In this document: piece by piece, positions 8,038-17,411 of the stretch
How the letters are laid out: every line of letters starts with the position of its first letter
Numbering within the stretch: position 1 is the stretch's first letter
NCBI GenBank assembly: GCA_943331005.2
Contig: CALQJX020000009.1
Coordinates: 1-64,000, forward strand
Direction of reading: 5' to 3'
Length of the DNA stretch: 64,000 nucleotides
Origin: Bordetella parapertussis
Lineage (GTDB): Bacteria; Bacteroidota; Bacteroidia; Chitinophagales; Chitinophagaceae
Notes under the pieces: model-generated
The model's database searches: none
What the model was told of the DNA's origin: nothing
What the model saw: only the letters and a program-made list of their open reading frames with translations
Translations under genes and position numbers: made by a program

Positions 8038-9810
8038 ATGAATAAAATATTGGTAGCATTCAGCTTTTCACTATTACTATGGTCGTGCAAAGAAGAAAAA
8101 AAACAGGAAACAGGCGACAGTGGCAAAGCACTGCATCAAATGCTTGATAAATATTGGGAAGAACGATTGCAGCTATTCCCTTTGGAAGCAACCGGCATTG
8201 GCGATAACCGCTATAACGACAAACTTACAATAACCATAGCTCAAAGTTTTAGGGACAGCCTGAGTAGGTTCTATAAACATTATCTGAACGAAGCAACATA
8301 TATCAGCACAGATGGGCTCAACAGCGATGACAAAGTGAGCCATCAGTTATTCTGCTACGAAATGGAAACCAATCTGGAAGGGTTGAGATACCCTACCCAT
8401 CTTATGCCCATTACCCAGTTCTGGGCGTTCACGCTGGAGTTGCCACAACTCGGTTCGGGTTCGGGCAATCAGCCGTTCAAAACTGTGAAAGATTATGATA
8501 ACTGGTTGAAGCGTCTGTCTACTTTCCCTGCCTGGACAGATACTGCTATTGCCAATATGCGATCAGGGATACGTTTTGGTTGGGTATTGCCAAAGAGCCT
8601 GATAGTAAAAATACTACCGCAACTGCGCGATGTAGTGGTTGCAAATGATACAAGCAGTATCTTCTATGGCCCGATCAGGACGCTGCCCGACAGCTTCAGC
8701 GCAGCAGATAAAGAACGCATTACGACTGCCTACAAATCTGCTATTAACACTATTGTGAATCCCAGCTACGTGAAACTGCACCAGTTCTTCGAGAAAGAAT
8801 ACCTACAATATGGGCGCAGCAGCAGCGGTATTATAGGAATACCCGGCGGACTGGATTACTATAAGTATTGTATCCGCTACTGGACCACTACAGATCTCTC
8901 TCCTGATTCTATTTACAATATAGGGCTTAGAGAAGTGGCTCGTATGGAAGTAGAAATGAACAAGGTTAAAGAGCAGGTTGGATTTACCGGCACGCTACCT
9001 CAATTCTTCAAATATATAAGCGAAGACCGCAAGTTCTTCCCCTTTACAAAGCCCCAACAAGTCGTAGATAGTTTCTGGAACATAAAAAAACAAGAAGACC
9101 CGCAGCTGAAGAAACTATTCAAAAACACGCCTAAAACAGAATTCACCATAAGGCAGACCGAGGCATTCAGAGCCGCTTCGGCAAGTGCAGAATACAATCA
9201 GGGATCCGAAGACGGCACTCGTCCCGGTATATTTTATGTCCCTATCATAGATCCTGCAAAGTATAATTGTGTAGCTATGGCTACCCTTTTTCTGCACGAG
9301 GCCATTCCGGGTCATCACTATCAGGTTTCTTTGCAGCAGGAGAATAAAGCGCTACCCGCATTCCGACGCTTCCTGTGGTATGGCGCCTATGGCGAAGGTT
9401 GGGCGCACTATAGCGAAACGCTGGGTAAAGAACTGGGCGTCTACAACGACCCTTATCAGTACTTCGGTCATCTTAGCGATGGCATTCACCGGGCTATAAG
9501 GCTTGTTGTAGATATTGGCATGCACTACAAGAACATGAGCCGTGAAGATGCCATAAAGTATATGATGGCGCATGAACTGGTAAGCGAAGCAGAAGCTACT
9601 GCAGAGATAGAACGCTATATGGCCATTCCGGGTCAGGCTCTATCTTACAAAATAGGACAGATGGCCATAAGCAGTGAGCGTCGAAAATACGAGCAGCAGC
9701 TGAGGAACAAATTCAATATTGCCTCTTTTCATGATGAAGTACTGAAAGATGGCTGTGTGCCGCTGAGTGTACTGAGAAATAAACTGGACGTATGGAGTAA
9801 GAAGCAGTAG
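8038..9810 (+). CDS. DUF885-family lipoprotein, probable metallo-hydrolase
   Basis: This 590-residue protein has a lipoprotein signal: a hydrophobic stretch followed by the lipobox LWSC, with the lipidated Cys at about residue 17. It is therefore probably anchored in the envelope. The body matches the DUF885 family of large proteins with a zinc-peptidase-like signature. The motif LHEAIPGHHYQ, an HExxxHH-type site, is near residue 420. Downstream, EGWAHYSE could supply a further ligand. DUF885 proteins are predicted peptidases, mostly without a known substrate. The length of 550-600 is typical. The start ATG fits the signal peptide. The gene converges with the beta-barrel gene, ending 7 bp from its stop. 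Confidence 0.85.
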   Translation: MNKILVAFSFSLLLWSCKEEKKQETGDSGKALHQMLDKYWEERLQLFPLEATGIGDNRYNDKLTITIAQSFRDSLSRFYKHYLNEATYISTDGLNSDDKVSHQLFCYEMETNLEGLRYPTHLMPITQFWAFTLELPQLGSGSGNQPFKTVKDYDNWLKRLSTFPAWTDTAIANMRSGIRFGWVLPKSLIVKILPQLRDVVVANDTSSIFYGPIRTLPDSFSAADKERITTAYKSAINTIVNPSYVKLHQFFEKEYLQYGRSSSGIIGIPGGLDYYKYCIRYWTTTDLSPDSIYNIGLREVARMEVEMNKVKEQVGFTGTLPQFFKYISEDRKFFPFTKPQQVVDSFWNIKKQEDPQLKKLFKNTPKTEFTIRQTEAFRAASASAEYNQGSEDGTRPGIFYVPIIDPAKYNCVAMATLFLHEAIPGHHYQVSLQQENKALPAFRRFLWYGAYGEGWAHYSETLGKELGVYNDPYQYFGHLSDGIHRAIRLVVDIGMHYKNMSREDAIKYMMAHELVSEAEATAEIERYMAIPGQALSYKIGQMAISSERRKYEQQLRNKFNIASFHDEVLKDGCVPLSVLRNKLDVWSKKQ

Positions 9811-9816
9811 TGCTTC

Positions 9817-10455
9817 TTACTCAACGTTCTGTGGCAATTTTTCTCCTGCAGTTTTTTGTTTTCTATGCCCTGTTCTTATGTTTTTCATGATTCCGATAGC
9901 TGGCGCAGCACCAAACATACTTCTACCCAAACCTGCCTCCAGCACCCCGGAAACCTCCTGATGACCAAATGAGTTGTGCGACCCAAGTCTGTATGATACA
10001 CTGGCTGGTGTAATAGTAAGTGCAAAACCGTGAGGCAGATTGATACCAACACCCGGAGCTATTACTGCGCTGAATCCTGTCCATGTATCTCTGTTGTTGT
10101 AGCCAGGTCCACTGTTCTCATTCAGGGAAGAAAGATAACCGGCATTACCCTGAATGTACCAGAAAAAACGATTCTCGTTCCCAAAGTTCTGAGTGTACCT
10201 GGCAAAAGCACCAATGCCAAAAGACCTTACAAGCGAGGGAAATGCACCGGAAAGATCAGCAAAACTGAAAGTGCCTCCTAATGTCCAGTTCTTATCGATC
10301 TTGTATCCTGCACCTGCAGACAGGAAATACTGACCTGAATTGTTGCTGAAAGAAGCAGCACCATCGGCGTATACCATCAGGTTTCTGTTTTCCTGAGCAC
10401 TTACAAAGTTGCAATTCGCTGCAGCTATCAGCAATAAAAGAAGGAGCTTTTTCAT
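9817..10455 (-). CDS. Putative outer-membrane beta-barrel protein
   Basis: The 212-residue product has a signal peptide (MKKLLLLLLIAA, cleavage after about residue 20, SAQ). It then shows alternating polar and hydrophobic stretches typical of beta strands, such as FLSAGAGYKIDKNWTLGGTF and FSAVIAPGVGINLPHGFALT. This is the pattern of small Bacteroidota outer-membrane barrels (OmpW/OMP_b-brl-like). It has an unusual basic C-terminal tail (about 35 residues, GHRKQK region) after the last clear strand. The function is unknown. A promoter with a TACATTTG -7 box lies 24 nt upstream of the start codon. Confidence 0.65.
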   Translation of the reverse strand: MKKLLLLLLIAAANCNFVSAQENRNLMVYADGAASFSNNSGQYFLSAGAGYKIDKNWTLGGTFSFADLSGAFPSLVRSFGIGAFARYTQNFGNENRFFWYIQGNAGYLSSLNENSGPGYNNRDTWTGFSAVIAPGVGINLPHGFALTITPASVSYRLGSHNSFGHQEVSGVLEAGLGRSMFGAAPAIGIMKNIRTGHRKQKTAGEKLPQNVE

Positions 10456-10478
10456 TGTTATGCGTTTTTGTGTTCAAA

Positions 10479-10486
10479 CAAATGTA
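10479..10486 (-). promoter_or_regulatory. -7 element for the beta-barrel gene
   Basis: On the minus strand TACATTTG (10486-10479) matches TAnnTTTG and would start transcription about 18 nt before the ATG at 10455. No clear -33 motif is seen. Confidence 0.5.
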
Positions 10487-10566
10487 TACACCAACACATA
10501 AAACACTTTGTTAAACTGAAAGAACACAATGAACTTTAACAATGCAAGTTAATTGACCTGAACAAA

Positions 10567-11352
10567 CTATTCAGAAGTCTTACCCATGGCTGCCTGACGC
10601 ATATCGTGAGCTGTCTTTTCACCGAGGTATTTGTCTATAGAATTCTCTATAAGATAGATGAGCGGAGTGAGCACAACAGCCATAACAAACTTGTAGGAGT
10701 AGTTGACCAGACATATGGCCACTACCCGCTGATAGCTCCAGCCCTTGCCTATCTTGAATGCTATGAAGAGCACTATGAAACTATCTATGAGCTGACTCAC
10801 AACTGTAGAACCTGTTGCTCTGAGCCAAACCTTCTTTTCTCCTGTTACTTTCTTTATTTTATGAAACACCCAAACATCCACCAACTGGCTTACCAGAAAT
10901 GCACTGAGGCTGCCTGCAATGATCCACATACCCTGTCCGAAAATACCACCAAACGCAGACTGCATATCCGGTACTCCGGCCTCTTTCATACTACCGGTCC
11001 AGAAGGAAGTATCGGGGGGTATCTCTATCGCGGCATAAAACATTATAAATGCATAGCAGATAAGACCTACTGCTATATACGATATTCTGCGTACTGCCTT
11101 GGGACCGTAGTATTCATTCACTATATCTGTCATAATGAACTCTAACGGCCACAACAATACGCCACAGGTAAGTGTATAGGTAAGGCCTCCCTCACCAAGC
11201 AGTGAAAATGGATGGGGAACCATTCCCAAAACTTTCTCTAAAGAAAATAACTTACCTCCTATACACTCTGCAATAAGTGCATTGGCCACAAAAAAAGAGG
11301 CTATAACTACAAAGAGTTTTGTAGGCTTGTCGGCAAGTATTTTATGTACCAT
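10567..11352 (-). CDS. yhhQ: Queuosine precursor transporter (YhhQ/VUT family)
   Basis: This 261-residue integral membrane protein has about six hydrophobic segments. It carries family features: ANALIAECIGGK near residue 28, the FIMTDIVNEYYGPK segment near residue 75, and SQLVDVWVFHKIKK with SQLIDSFIVLFIAF, the paired Q-D motifs of the family. The family imports queuosine precursors such as preQ0/preQ1 for tRNA modification. The length is near the family norm (about 220-260). It lies 16 bp downstream of rluD on the same strand, so the two may be co-transcribed. Both relate to RNA modification. Confidence 0.88.
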   Translation of the reverse strand: MVHKILADKPTKLFVVIASFFVANALIAECIGGKLFSLEKVLGMVPHPFSLLGEGGLTYTLTCGVLLWPLEFIMTDIVNEYYGPKAVRRISYIAVGLICYAFIMFYAAIEIPPDTSFWTGSMKEAGVPDMQSAFGGIFGQGMWIIAGSLSAFLVSQLVDVWVFHKIKKVTGEKKVWLRATGSTVVSQLIDSFIVLFIAFKIGKGWSYQRVVAICLVNYSYKFVMAVVLTPLIYLIENSIDKYLGEKTAHDMRQAAMGKTSE

Positions 11353-11368
11353 ATTGTTGCTACTGTTA

Positions 11369-12445
11369 CTATGCTTTTAGCTTTGCACCTGTATAAGAGC
11401 GCCACTTCTCTATCACATCGGCCATATCCTTTGGTAATTCCGAATCGAACTGAACCCATTCGTTGGTTTCAGGATGCCTGAAGCCCAACTCTTTGGCATG
11501 CAGGGCATGACGAGGCAGTATATCGAAGCAGTTATCTATAAACTGTTTGTATTTGCTGAATACAGTTCCTTTTACAATTCTGTCGCCACCATAGGTGCCG
11601 TCATTAAATAGCGGATGACCAATGTATTTCATATGCACCCTGATCTGGTGCGTACGTCCTGTTTCAAGGCGCAGCTCTACCAGAGTTACATAATTGAATC
11701 GCTCCAGCACCTTGTAATGTGTTATAGCTTCTTTGCCATAATCACCATCCGGAAAAGCATCCATTACCTTTCTGAAACGAAGATTGCGACCCACATGCGC
11801 CACTATAGTACCTTCATCTTCCGGCAAGTCTCCCCATACAAGTGCAATATATCTGCGGTATACGGTATGCTTTTTGAACTGTGCTGCAAGACGGGTCATT
11901 GCATCATCTGTTTTTGCTATAACTATCAGTCCGGTTGTGTCTTTATCTATCCTATGCACCAGCCCTACCCTATACAGATTATCAATAGCCACTTCTTCTT
12001 TCTGCAGGTAAAAAGACAATCCATTCACCAATGTGCCGCTATAATTGCCACACCCGGGATGCACCACCATACCCGCAGGTTTGTTGATGATCATAAGGCT
12101 GGCATCTTCATAAGCAATATCCAGAGGCATTTCCTCTGCTATCACTTCCATACTTTCGGGACGACGGGTCTCAAAAACAACAATAGTATCGCCGGCTTTT
12201 ACCTTATAATTAGACTTAACTACATTGTCATTAACCAGAATAAAACCTTCATCAATAGCCTGCTGCACCTTGTTGCGTGTAGCACCTTCCAGCCTGTTCA
12301 TGAGGAACTTATCCAACCTTAGCGGATCCTGACGCTTGTCGGTAACAATACGCAATCGCTCCACGGGTTCATCCCCCGCTTCAGTGACCTCGGTCTCCGG
12401 ATCTTCGTCATCCCAAATATCTTCTGTTTCGTTTTCTGCAGACAT
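11369..12445 (-). CDS. rluD: RluD-type 23S rRNA pseudouridine synthase (RluA family)
   Basis: The 358-residue protein has an acidic N-terminal tail (about residues 1-28), an S4 RNA-binding domain at about 40-95 (LRLDKFLMNRL to KAGDTI) and a RluA-type catalytic domain. The catalytic Asp sits in VHRIDKDTTGL near residue 165. RTHQIRVHMKYIGHPLFND and the C-terminal LHAKELGFRHP are family marks. RluD-type enzymes modify helix 69 of 23S rRNA; assignment to RluD rather than a paralogue is by length and S4 domain and is inference. The -7 box lies 4 nt before the ATG. Confidence 0.88.
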   Translation of the reverse strand: MSAENETEDIWDDEDPETEVTEAGDEPVERLRIVTDKRQDPLRLDKFLMNRLEGATRNKVQQAIDEGFILVNDNVVKSNYKVKAGDTIVVFETRRPESMEVIAEEMPLDIAYEDASLMIINKPAGMVVHPGCGNYSGTLVNGLSFYLQKEEVAIDNLYRVGLVHRIDKDTTGLIVIAKTDDAMTRLAAQFKKHTVYRRYIALVWGDLPEDEGTIVAHVGRNLRFRKVMDAFPDGDYGKEAITHYKVLERFNYVTLVELRLETGRTHQIRVHMKYIGHPLFNDGTYGGDRIVKGTVFSKYKQFIDNCFDILPRHALHAKELGFRHPETNEWVQFDSELPKDMADVIEKWRSYTGAKLKA

Positions 12446-12449
12446 AGCA

Positions 12450-12457
12450 CAAATATA
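12450..12457 (-). promoter_or_regulatory. -7 element of rluD, close to the start codon
   Basis: On the minus strand TATATTTG (12457-12450) fits TAnnTTTG. Only 4 nt separate it from the ATG at 12445, so transcription would start at or near the start codon. A matching -33 element is not seen. Confidence 0.5.
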
Positions 12458-12565
12458 AGCGTTAAACCATCAATGCATCTACCCCACTATAGATGGCATT
12501 AATTATTAAGAGAAAATAAGCGATCTAAATTTTTGCAATTGTTGAAATAGCATTAAATTTATTAA

Positions 12566-13150
12566 ATGAAACAATTTAGCATTTACCCTCCTCTGGAACT
12601 GAAAGCACCAAGGCCAGGACAACTGCTGATAGCGGAACCACTGCTGAATGATGTGAATTTCACCCGTTCTGTAATATTGCTTTGCGAACATGGCGAAGCA
12701 GGTTCTGTAGGTTTTGTACTTAATCACTCAACTGATATCAAGCTCAAAAACCTGATCTCCGATATACCTACGAACGGCCCGCTTATCTACAAAGGTGGCC
12801 CCGTGCAACCCGACACATTGCACCTGATGCACAGAGTACCCAGCCACCTGGGTGAAGGCAAAAAGATAGCAGATGGTATTTATTGGGGTGGCTCATTCGA
12901 GGAGCTCTATGACCTGGCTACCAACAAGAACTACAACGAAGATGATGTTCGTTTATTCCTCGGTTATTCGGGCTGGGCACCGGGCCAGCTGGAAGATGAA
13001 ATAAAAGAAGGCACCTGGCTGATAGCTAATGGAACAGAAGACATCATCTTTGGTACAGACCATGAAAATATCTGGAAGGCAGCCATAGCAACTCTGGGCA
13101 GAAAATATGCACATCTGGCACATATCCCAACAGATCCTCAACTCAACTAA
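12566..13150 (+). CDS. YqgE/AlgH family protein
   Basis: This 194-residue protein belongs to the UPF0301 (YqgE/AlgH) family. It shows the N-terminal PRPGQLLIAEPLLND segment, FTRSVILLCEHGEAGSVGFVLN, GGPVQPDTLHLMH and the C-terminal FLGYSGWAPGQLEDEI. The length is typical (about 185-200). The family is widespread, and its biochemical role is not established. It is divergently transcribed from rluD across a 120-bp spacer. Confidence 0.92.
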   Translation: MKQFSIYPPLELKAPRPGQLLIAEPLLNDVNFTRSVILLCEHGEAGSVGFVLNHSTDIKLKNLISDIPTNGPLIYKGGPVQPDTLHLMHRVPSHLGEGKKIADGIYWGGSFEELYDLATNKNYNEDDVRLFLGYSGWAPGQLEDEIKEGTWLIANGTEDIIFGTDHENIWKAAIATLGRKYAHLAHIPTDPQLN

Positions 13151-13266
13151 TACAAATTCTTGCTGTGTTTAATGACTTTCTCAGGTATAGTTACATGCAT
13201 ACTATAGCGCATACTGATGAATGTTCCTGCATCAGAACAAATGGACAAAAACAGCTATAAAGATCA

Positions 13267-14682
13267 CTACTTGATGTAGCCAAGGATCTTCAGCATACTT
13301 TGCGGCGTCTGTTCGCGGGCATAAAGCCAGTCTTCCAGCTTACCTTCCTTATTGTACTCTACCACAATGTGCTTTGGAGAAGGTATCATACAGTGCTTGA
13401 TACCACCATAGCCAGCAAGCTGATCCTGATAGGCCCCTGTATGGAAGAAGCCGATATAAAGAGGCTCAGGCGATTTTTCCTTATCCAGTTTGGGTAGGAA
13501 CACCGCATTGATATGCTCTTCTGATGTATAGAAGTCGTGACTATCGCAGGTGAGCCCGCCAAGATGCACTTCCTGATATTCCTTATCCCACTTGTTGATA
13601 GGGAGCATCAGGAACTTCTCTCCTATACCCCATGTATCGGGCAATGTAGTTATGAATGAACTATCAATCATGTACCAGATCTCACGATCGTTTTGCATTT
13701 TTTCGTCGAGCACACTATACACAACTGCACCAGCCTCGCCTACTGTAAATGAACCGAACTCTGTGTAAATATCAGGCACATCAACTTTGTTCTTACGACA
13801 TACTTTTTTGATGGTAGCCACAATCTCATTGATCATGTAATTGTAATCGTAATCGAAATTGAGGGAGTGTTTGATAGGCAGACCACCACCTATATTGAGC
13901 CCTTCCAGCTCAGGACAAACTTTCTTCAGCTGGCAGTACAGGTTCAGTACTTTGGTAAGTTCGCTCCAGTAATAAACGTCATCCTTTATGCCTTTATTCA
14001 TAAAGAAATGCAGCATCTTCAGACGGAACTTATCATTGCCTTTGATCTTGTCTACGTAAAATTCCAAAACATCTCTGTTTCGGATACCGAGACGAGACGT
14101 ATAGAAATCAAAAGTAGGCTCTTCTTCCGTTGCTATTCGTATTCCGATATTAACAGGATGCTTGGCGCGAATAGACTTCTTATAATCTTCAAACTCGTTC
14201 TTGTTATCAATGATAGGAATCACATTTTTGAAACCACCATTGATGAGTTTGGCAATATTGCGGGTATACTGCTTGGTTTTGAAACCGTTGCAGATGATAA
14301 ATATATCCTTATTAATCTTTCTGCGTTTGTATAGCTGCAGAATGATATCGATATCGTAAGCGAATGATGTTTCCAGATTCACTCCATGCTTCAGTGTTTC
14401 TTCCACTATGAAGGAGAAATGAGAACTCTTGGTACAGTAACAATAAACATATTTACCATCATACTTATGTTTGCGAATAGCATCGGCAAACATCTTCTTT
14501 GCCTTGTTTATCTGCATACCGATCTTTGGCAGATACGTAAGCTTGAATGGAGTACCGTACTTATCTATGAGCGCCTGCATATCCAGCCCATTAAAAGTAA
14601 GATTGTTATTGTCATTCACGTCGAATCCTTCCTGAGGGAAGTGGAAGGTCTGGTGTACGAGATCGGTATATGTATTATTCAT
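13267..14682 (-). CDS. speA: Arginine decarboxylase, short Bacteroidota type (fold III)
   Basis: The 471-residue PLP enzyme has the alanine-racemase/ornithine-decarboxylase fold. The PLP-binding Lys is near residue 84 in YCTKSSHF. The glycine-rich phosphate-binding segment GLNIGGGLP follows at about 271-279. The C-terminal LTCDSHDFY carries the catalytic Cys-Asp seen in basic amino-acid decarboxylases. It closely resembles proteins annotated as biosynthetic arginine decarboxylase in Bacteroidota, which are shorter than the ~630-residue E. coli SpeA. A diaminopimelate or ornithine decarboxylase role cannot be fully excluded. If correct, it starts polyamine synthesis from arginine to agmatine. 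No speB or spe partner is adjacent. Confidence 0.8.
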   Translation of the reverse strand: MNNTYTDLVHQTFHFPQEGFDVNDNNNLTFNGLDMQALIDKYGTPFKLTYLPKIGMQINKAKKMFADAIRKHKYDGKYVYCYCTKSSHFSFIVEETLKHGVNLETSFAYDIDIILQLYKRRKINKDIFIICNGFKTKQYTRNIAKLINGGFKNVIPIIDNKNEFEDYKKSIRAKHPVNIGIRIATEEEPTFDFYTSRLGIRNRDVLEFYVDKIKGNDKFRLKMLHFFMNKGIKDDVYYWSELTKVLNLYCQLKKVCPELEGLNIGGGLPIKHSLNFDYDYNYMINEIVATIKKVCRKNKVDVPDIYTEFGSFTVGEAGAVVYSVLDEKMQNDREIWYMIDSSFITTLPDTWGIGEKFLMLPINKWDKEYQEVHLGGLTCDSHDFYTSEEHINAVFLPKLDKEKSPEPLYIGFFHTGAYQDQLAGYGGIKHCMIPSPKHIVVEYNKEGKLEDWLYAREQTPQSMLKILGYIK

Positions 14683-15223
14683 TTACGTTCAACAAAAGAT
14701 ATGTTGGTGAGCATTCATTTTTGCTCAACAAAATTAATTATTTAAGACAACGAAAGGGGATTTTTTAAAAATAAATAATATTGATCAACTTATATTTATT
14801 TGCACCATATAATTCAGGACAATCATTAGACATAATATATAAATGAGCATGAATAGTTAGCAAATACGGGAAATGAACTTCCCAAAAATCTCTCACTTTT
14901 CTCCCACCAATCTACCAAAATGAAAGAAGAAATTTGATACAAATATCTGACAATCAATAAATAATATCGTGTAACTGCCCAAACTGCCCATTTACAGAAA
15001 ATATATGCTCAAAAAATCTCGCGATTACATTCTGAAAACTCAATAACATATAGCTGCGTTTACAGTATTGAGTAAATAACAGATTATGCAACCTGATAGG
15101 CAGAGGATCATGCAAATTAAATTCAGCAAAAGTTGTACCACAAAGGCCTTAGCTTAGAATAAGATATCCACTTTTTTATATTGTGGATAGCAAATCAAAA
15201 ACCGATCAACTGCTTTTGTTATT
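14683..15223. other. 540-bp AT-rich intergenic region
   Basis: It holds the leader and promoter of the arginine decarboxylase gene. A -7 candidate TAATTTTG reads on the minus strand at 14736-14729, and a TGAGCA/TGCTCA hairpin (14708-14713, 14722-14727) lies in the predicted leader. TCAACAAAA is repeated at 14689-14697 and 14725-14733. At 15163-15189 TATCCAC/GTGGATA could form a weak terminator for the GNAT gene. I see no coding sequence or recognisable gene remnant. Confidence 0.5.
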
Positions 15224-15679
15224 TTAGTCCAAACGTTTATACATATCTGGAGATTGGAGCACTTCCATCAGTCTGTCGGGGTATCGGCACTCAGTAAAAC
15301 CATAAAAGCGATAAATACCATGAGCATGAATAGTAGATAGCATCATGCGTCGTAATCCGGCTATCCAGGGTAAGGCGAATAGCACATCCAACATTTTTTT
15401 GCTTAATCCCCTACCCCTATGTTCCTCAACCACATACACATCAGCCAGATAACCAAAAGATGCATAATCCGTAACTAAACGAGCAAAAGCAACCTGACGA
15501 CCATCGAAAAGTATACCTATACAGAATGAATTATCAAATGCCGTTTGTACTGTTTGGAAAGGAATTCCTTTACTCCAATAAGCTTCCTCAGACAACCATT
15601 TGTGTATATCAGAGAGCTTCATCTGACTTTTGTCGGTAGTAATGATAAAATCGTTATAACTGATAGAAACGGTTTGCAT
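15224..15679 (-). CDS. GNAT family N-acetyltransferase
   Basis: This 151-residue single-domain acetyltransferase has the acetyl-CoA-binding motif A, LADVYVVEEHRGRGLSKKML, near residues 93-112. The pyrophosphate loop is EHRGRGLSKK. It ends with IYRFYGFTEC, the usual motif B region. The N-terminal part resembles YjgM/Eis-like small GNATs. The substrate cannot be inferred. It starts 20 bp downstream of the DMT transporter stop codon on the same strand, so the two likely form an operon. Confidence 0.88.
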   Translation of the reverse strand: MQTVSISYNDFIITTDKSQMKLSDIHKWLSEEAYWSKGIPFQTVQTAFDNSFCIGILFDGRQVAFARLVTDYASFGYLADVYVVEEHRGRGLSKKMLDVLFALPWIAGLRRMMLSTIHAHGIYRFYGFTECRYPDRLMEVLQSPDMYKRLD

Positions 15680-15699
15680 AAAAAACGGAGCATTTGTTT

Positions 15700-16656
15700 T
15701 TATGATTCAGCAGGAATATCTTCAGGGAATGCGACAGCAGCATTACCTGATTGTTTATCAGCCTTATGCTGTTGTCTGTATCCCCTGTTCACCAGAAAAA
15801 CGCTTACCAGAATGGTTACAAAGGCAAGACCAATGTAAATATTCAGTACTTCTTGCAGAAACAGATAGCCAGCCAACACTGCAATTAACGGATTGATATA
15901 GGCATATATTGTTGCTATCCCTACCGGAAGAACGTCTAGCACATACATGTAGGCAGCATATGCAAGCACCGACCCGAAAATAATAAGATATAACAGCGCA
16001 AGCAGACCATCTGTGTTCCATAACCGGAAACCTGTAAGATCATCTGCTACGGGGCTGATAATAAGCATAAAAACACCACCAAAGGCAAGCTGCATGCCAC
16101 TATTGAATAATGGGTTTAGAGCCTTACCATGGCGCTTATTGAGGGTGCTACCCAACGCCCAGCCGCTGGTTGCAATGAGAATACCTGCAATACCACCAAG
16201 GTATTGAGGATTGGTAAGATCTGAAATATTCTGCCTGAATATGAGCCCCACTCCACAAAAACCCAACAACATACCAAAACCAATAGCTGCATTGAGCTTT
16301 TCTTTTCCCGATGATAAGAGATTGAATAACACAGCAAATATGGGCATAAGCGAACAAAGCAGTGCTGCAATGCCGCTGGGTATGTACTTCTCGGCCCAGG
16401 TAACGCCCCCATTACCAATGGTAAGCATCAGCAAACCCATTATCATCTGACGGATAACAGCCTGCTTATTCAGGCCTGTATTGCGATTTACCATACATCC
16501 AATGGCAACAAGAATAATACCTGCCACTAACTGTCTGATGCCGGCAAAAAGAAAAGGAGGATAATGCAATACCCCTACCCTTATAGCCAGGTATGTGGTA
16601 CCCCAAGCTATGCAAATGAAAACCAACGCTATATATGCTTTTGCCTGCCTGGTCAT
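15700..16656 (-). CDS. EamA (DMT superfamily) transporter
   Basis: This 318-residue integral membrane protein has ten predicted helices arranged as two EamA halves. Family signatures are IAWGTTYLAIRVG near residue 16 and GNGGVTWAEKYIPSGIAALL in the first half. ASGWALGS and VLPVGIATIYAYINPLIAVLAGYLFLQE, split across the second half, complete it. EamA transporters typically export metabolites or amino acids. The particular substrate is unknown. The C-terminal ~25 residues are polar and cytoplasmic. It is probably co-transcribed with the downstream GNAT gene, and together they may detoxify or export an amino compound (inference). Confidence 0.88.
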   Translation of the reverse strand: MTRQAKAYIALVFICIAWGTTYLAIRVGVLHYPPFLFAGIRQLVAGIILVAIGCMVNRNTGLNKQAVIRQMIMGLLMLTIGNGGVTWAEKYIPSGIAALLCSLMPIFAVLFNLLSSGKEKLNAAIGFGMLLGFCGVGLIFRQNISDLTNPQYLGGIAGILIATSGWALGSTLNKRHGKALNPLFNSGMQLAFGGVFMLIISPVADDLTGFRLWNTDGLLALLYLIIFGSVLAYAAYMYVLDVLPVGIATIYAYINPLIAVLAGYLFLQEVLNIYIGLAFVTILVSVFLVNRGYRQQHKADKQSGNAAVAFPEDIPAES

Positions 16657-16805
16657 AAATAGTTAATCTGTAAACTTTTGTTCGTAAAAAACGCAGCAAT
16701 AGTACTTGAGAATAAGAAGATAGTTACTGTACTGCCGTGCTAAAGTAATCTAAATCCAACAACGGCAATGTTCACTGTTCATAACAATAACAAATGCGGC
16801 TATGC

Positions 16806-17267
16806 TTAATTCATTTTTTGACACTTGTCTTTAAGCTTTTTCTGTTCAATCAATAAGTTCAACTGAGCTGTTGATAATGTACCTACTGTACCACAATCCC
16901 ACAATTCAACAAATGGAGCTCTATCCTTAACCAGGAATAAGAGGTCAGAGGCAGTGGGTGCTGCATTTACCAACCGGCGATAGTCGGCAGATGTGATGGC
17001 CAGAAATGCTGTATTTATAGTCAATGTACTATTACTTGTACAATAGCCATCTTTTAAAGCAAGAGGACTTTTGATCAGGATAGGATCAGCAGGACGAGGA
17101 TAGGATATTACTTTTTTCTTATCGGGCGATAGCTCAACGGATACAAGCTTGCTATAATCATGCCGGGTTTTGTAAACCATCTGGTGAGCGGTTGCTGTTT
17201 GTGCGTGAGCACTATTGAAGTATACACAGAACAAACAATAAAATACAAAAAGCCGAAATAATGACAT
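16806..17267 (-). CDS. Hypothetical secreted protein
   Basis: I do not recognise this 153-residue protein. It begins with a signal peptide (about 22 residues, ending SAHAQ). The mature part has no membrane segment, contains four cysteines (in CTSN, DCG, KDKC and similar contexts) and is rich in Lys and Leu toward the C-terminus. It stands alone between a transporter operon and the terminator of a giant repeat gene. It is probably periplasmic or surface-exposed. The signal peptide supports it as a real gene. Confidence 0.6.
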   Translation of the reverse strand: MSLFRLFVFYCLFCVYFNSAHAQTATAHQMVYKTRHDYSKLVSVELSPDKKKVISYPRPADPILIKSPLALKDGYCTSNSTLTINTAFLAITSADYRRLVNAAPTASDLLFLVKDRAPFVELWDCGTVGTLSTAQLNLLIEQKKLKDKCQKMN

Positions 17268-17358
17268 AAACTATAAAAACAGTAAATATGAAAAAGTACA
17301 CTGCACACAACTAAAACACAATTAGTAGAGAAACTACATTATGCACCTCCTAAAAATA

Positions 17359-17386
17359 CTAAAGGGCTTCAGATGAAGCCCTTTAG
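17359..17386 (-). terminator. Terminator of the first giant repeat gene
   Basis: Two perfect 13-nt arms, CTAAAGGGCTTCA (17359-17371) and TGAAGCCCTTTAG (17374-17386), are separated by 2 nt. On the minus strand they are followed by TATTTTT. The hairpin is 26 bp beyond the stop codon at 17412. Confidence 0.9.
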
Positions 17387-17411
17387 TAAAGAATATTTAA
17401 TTAAACTAAGC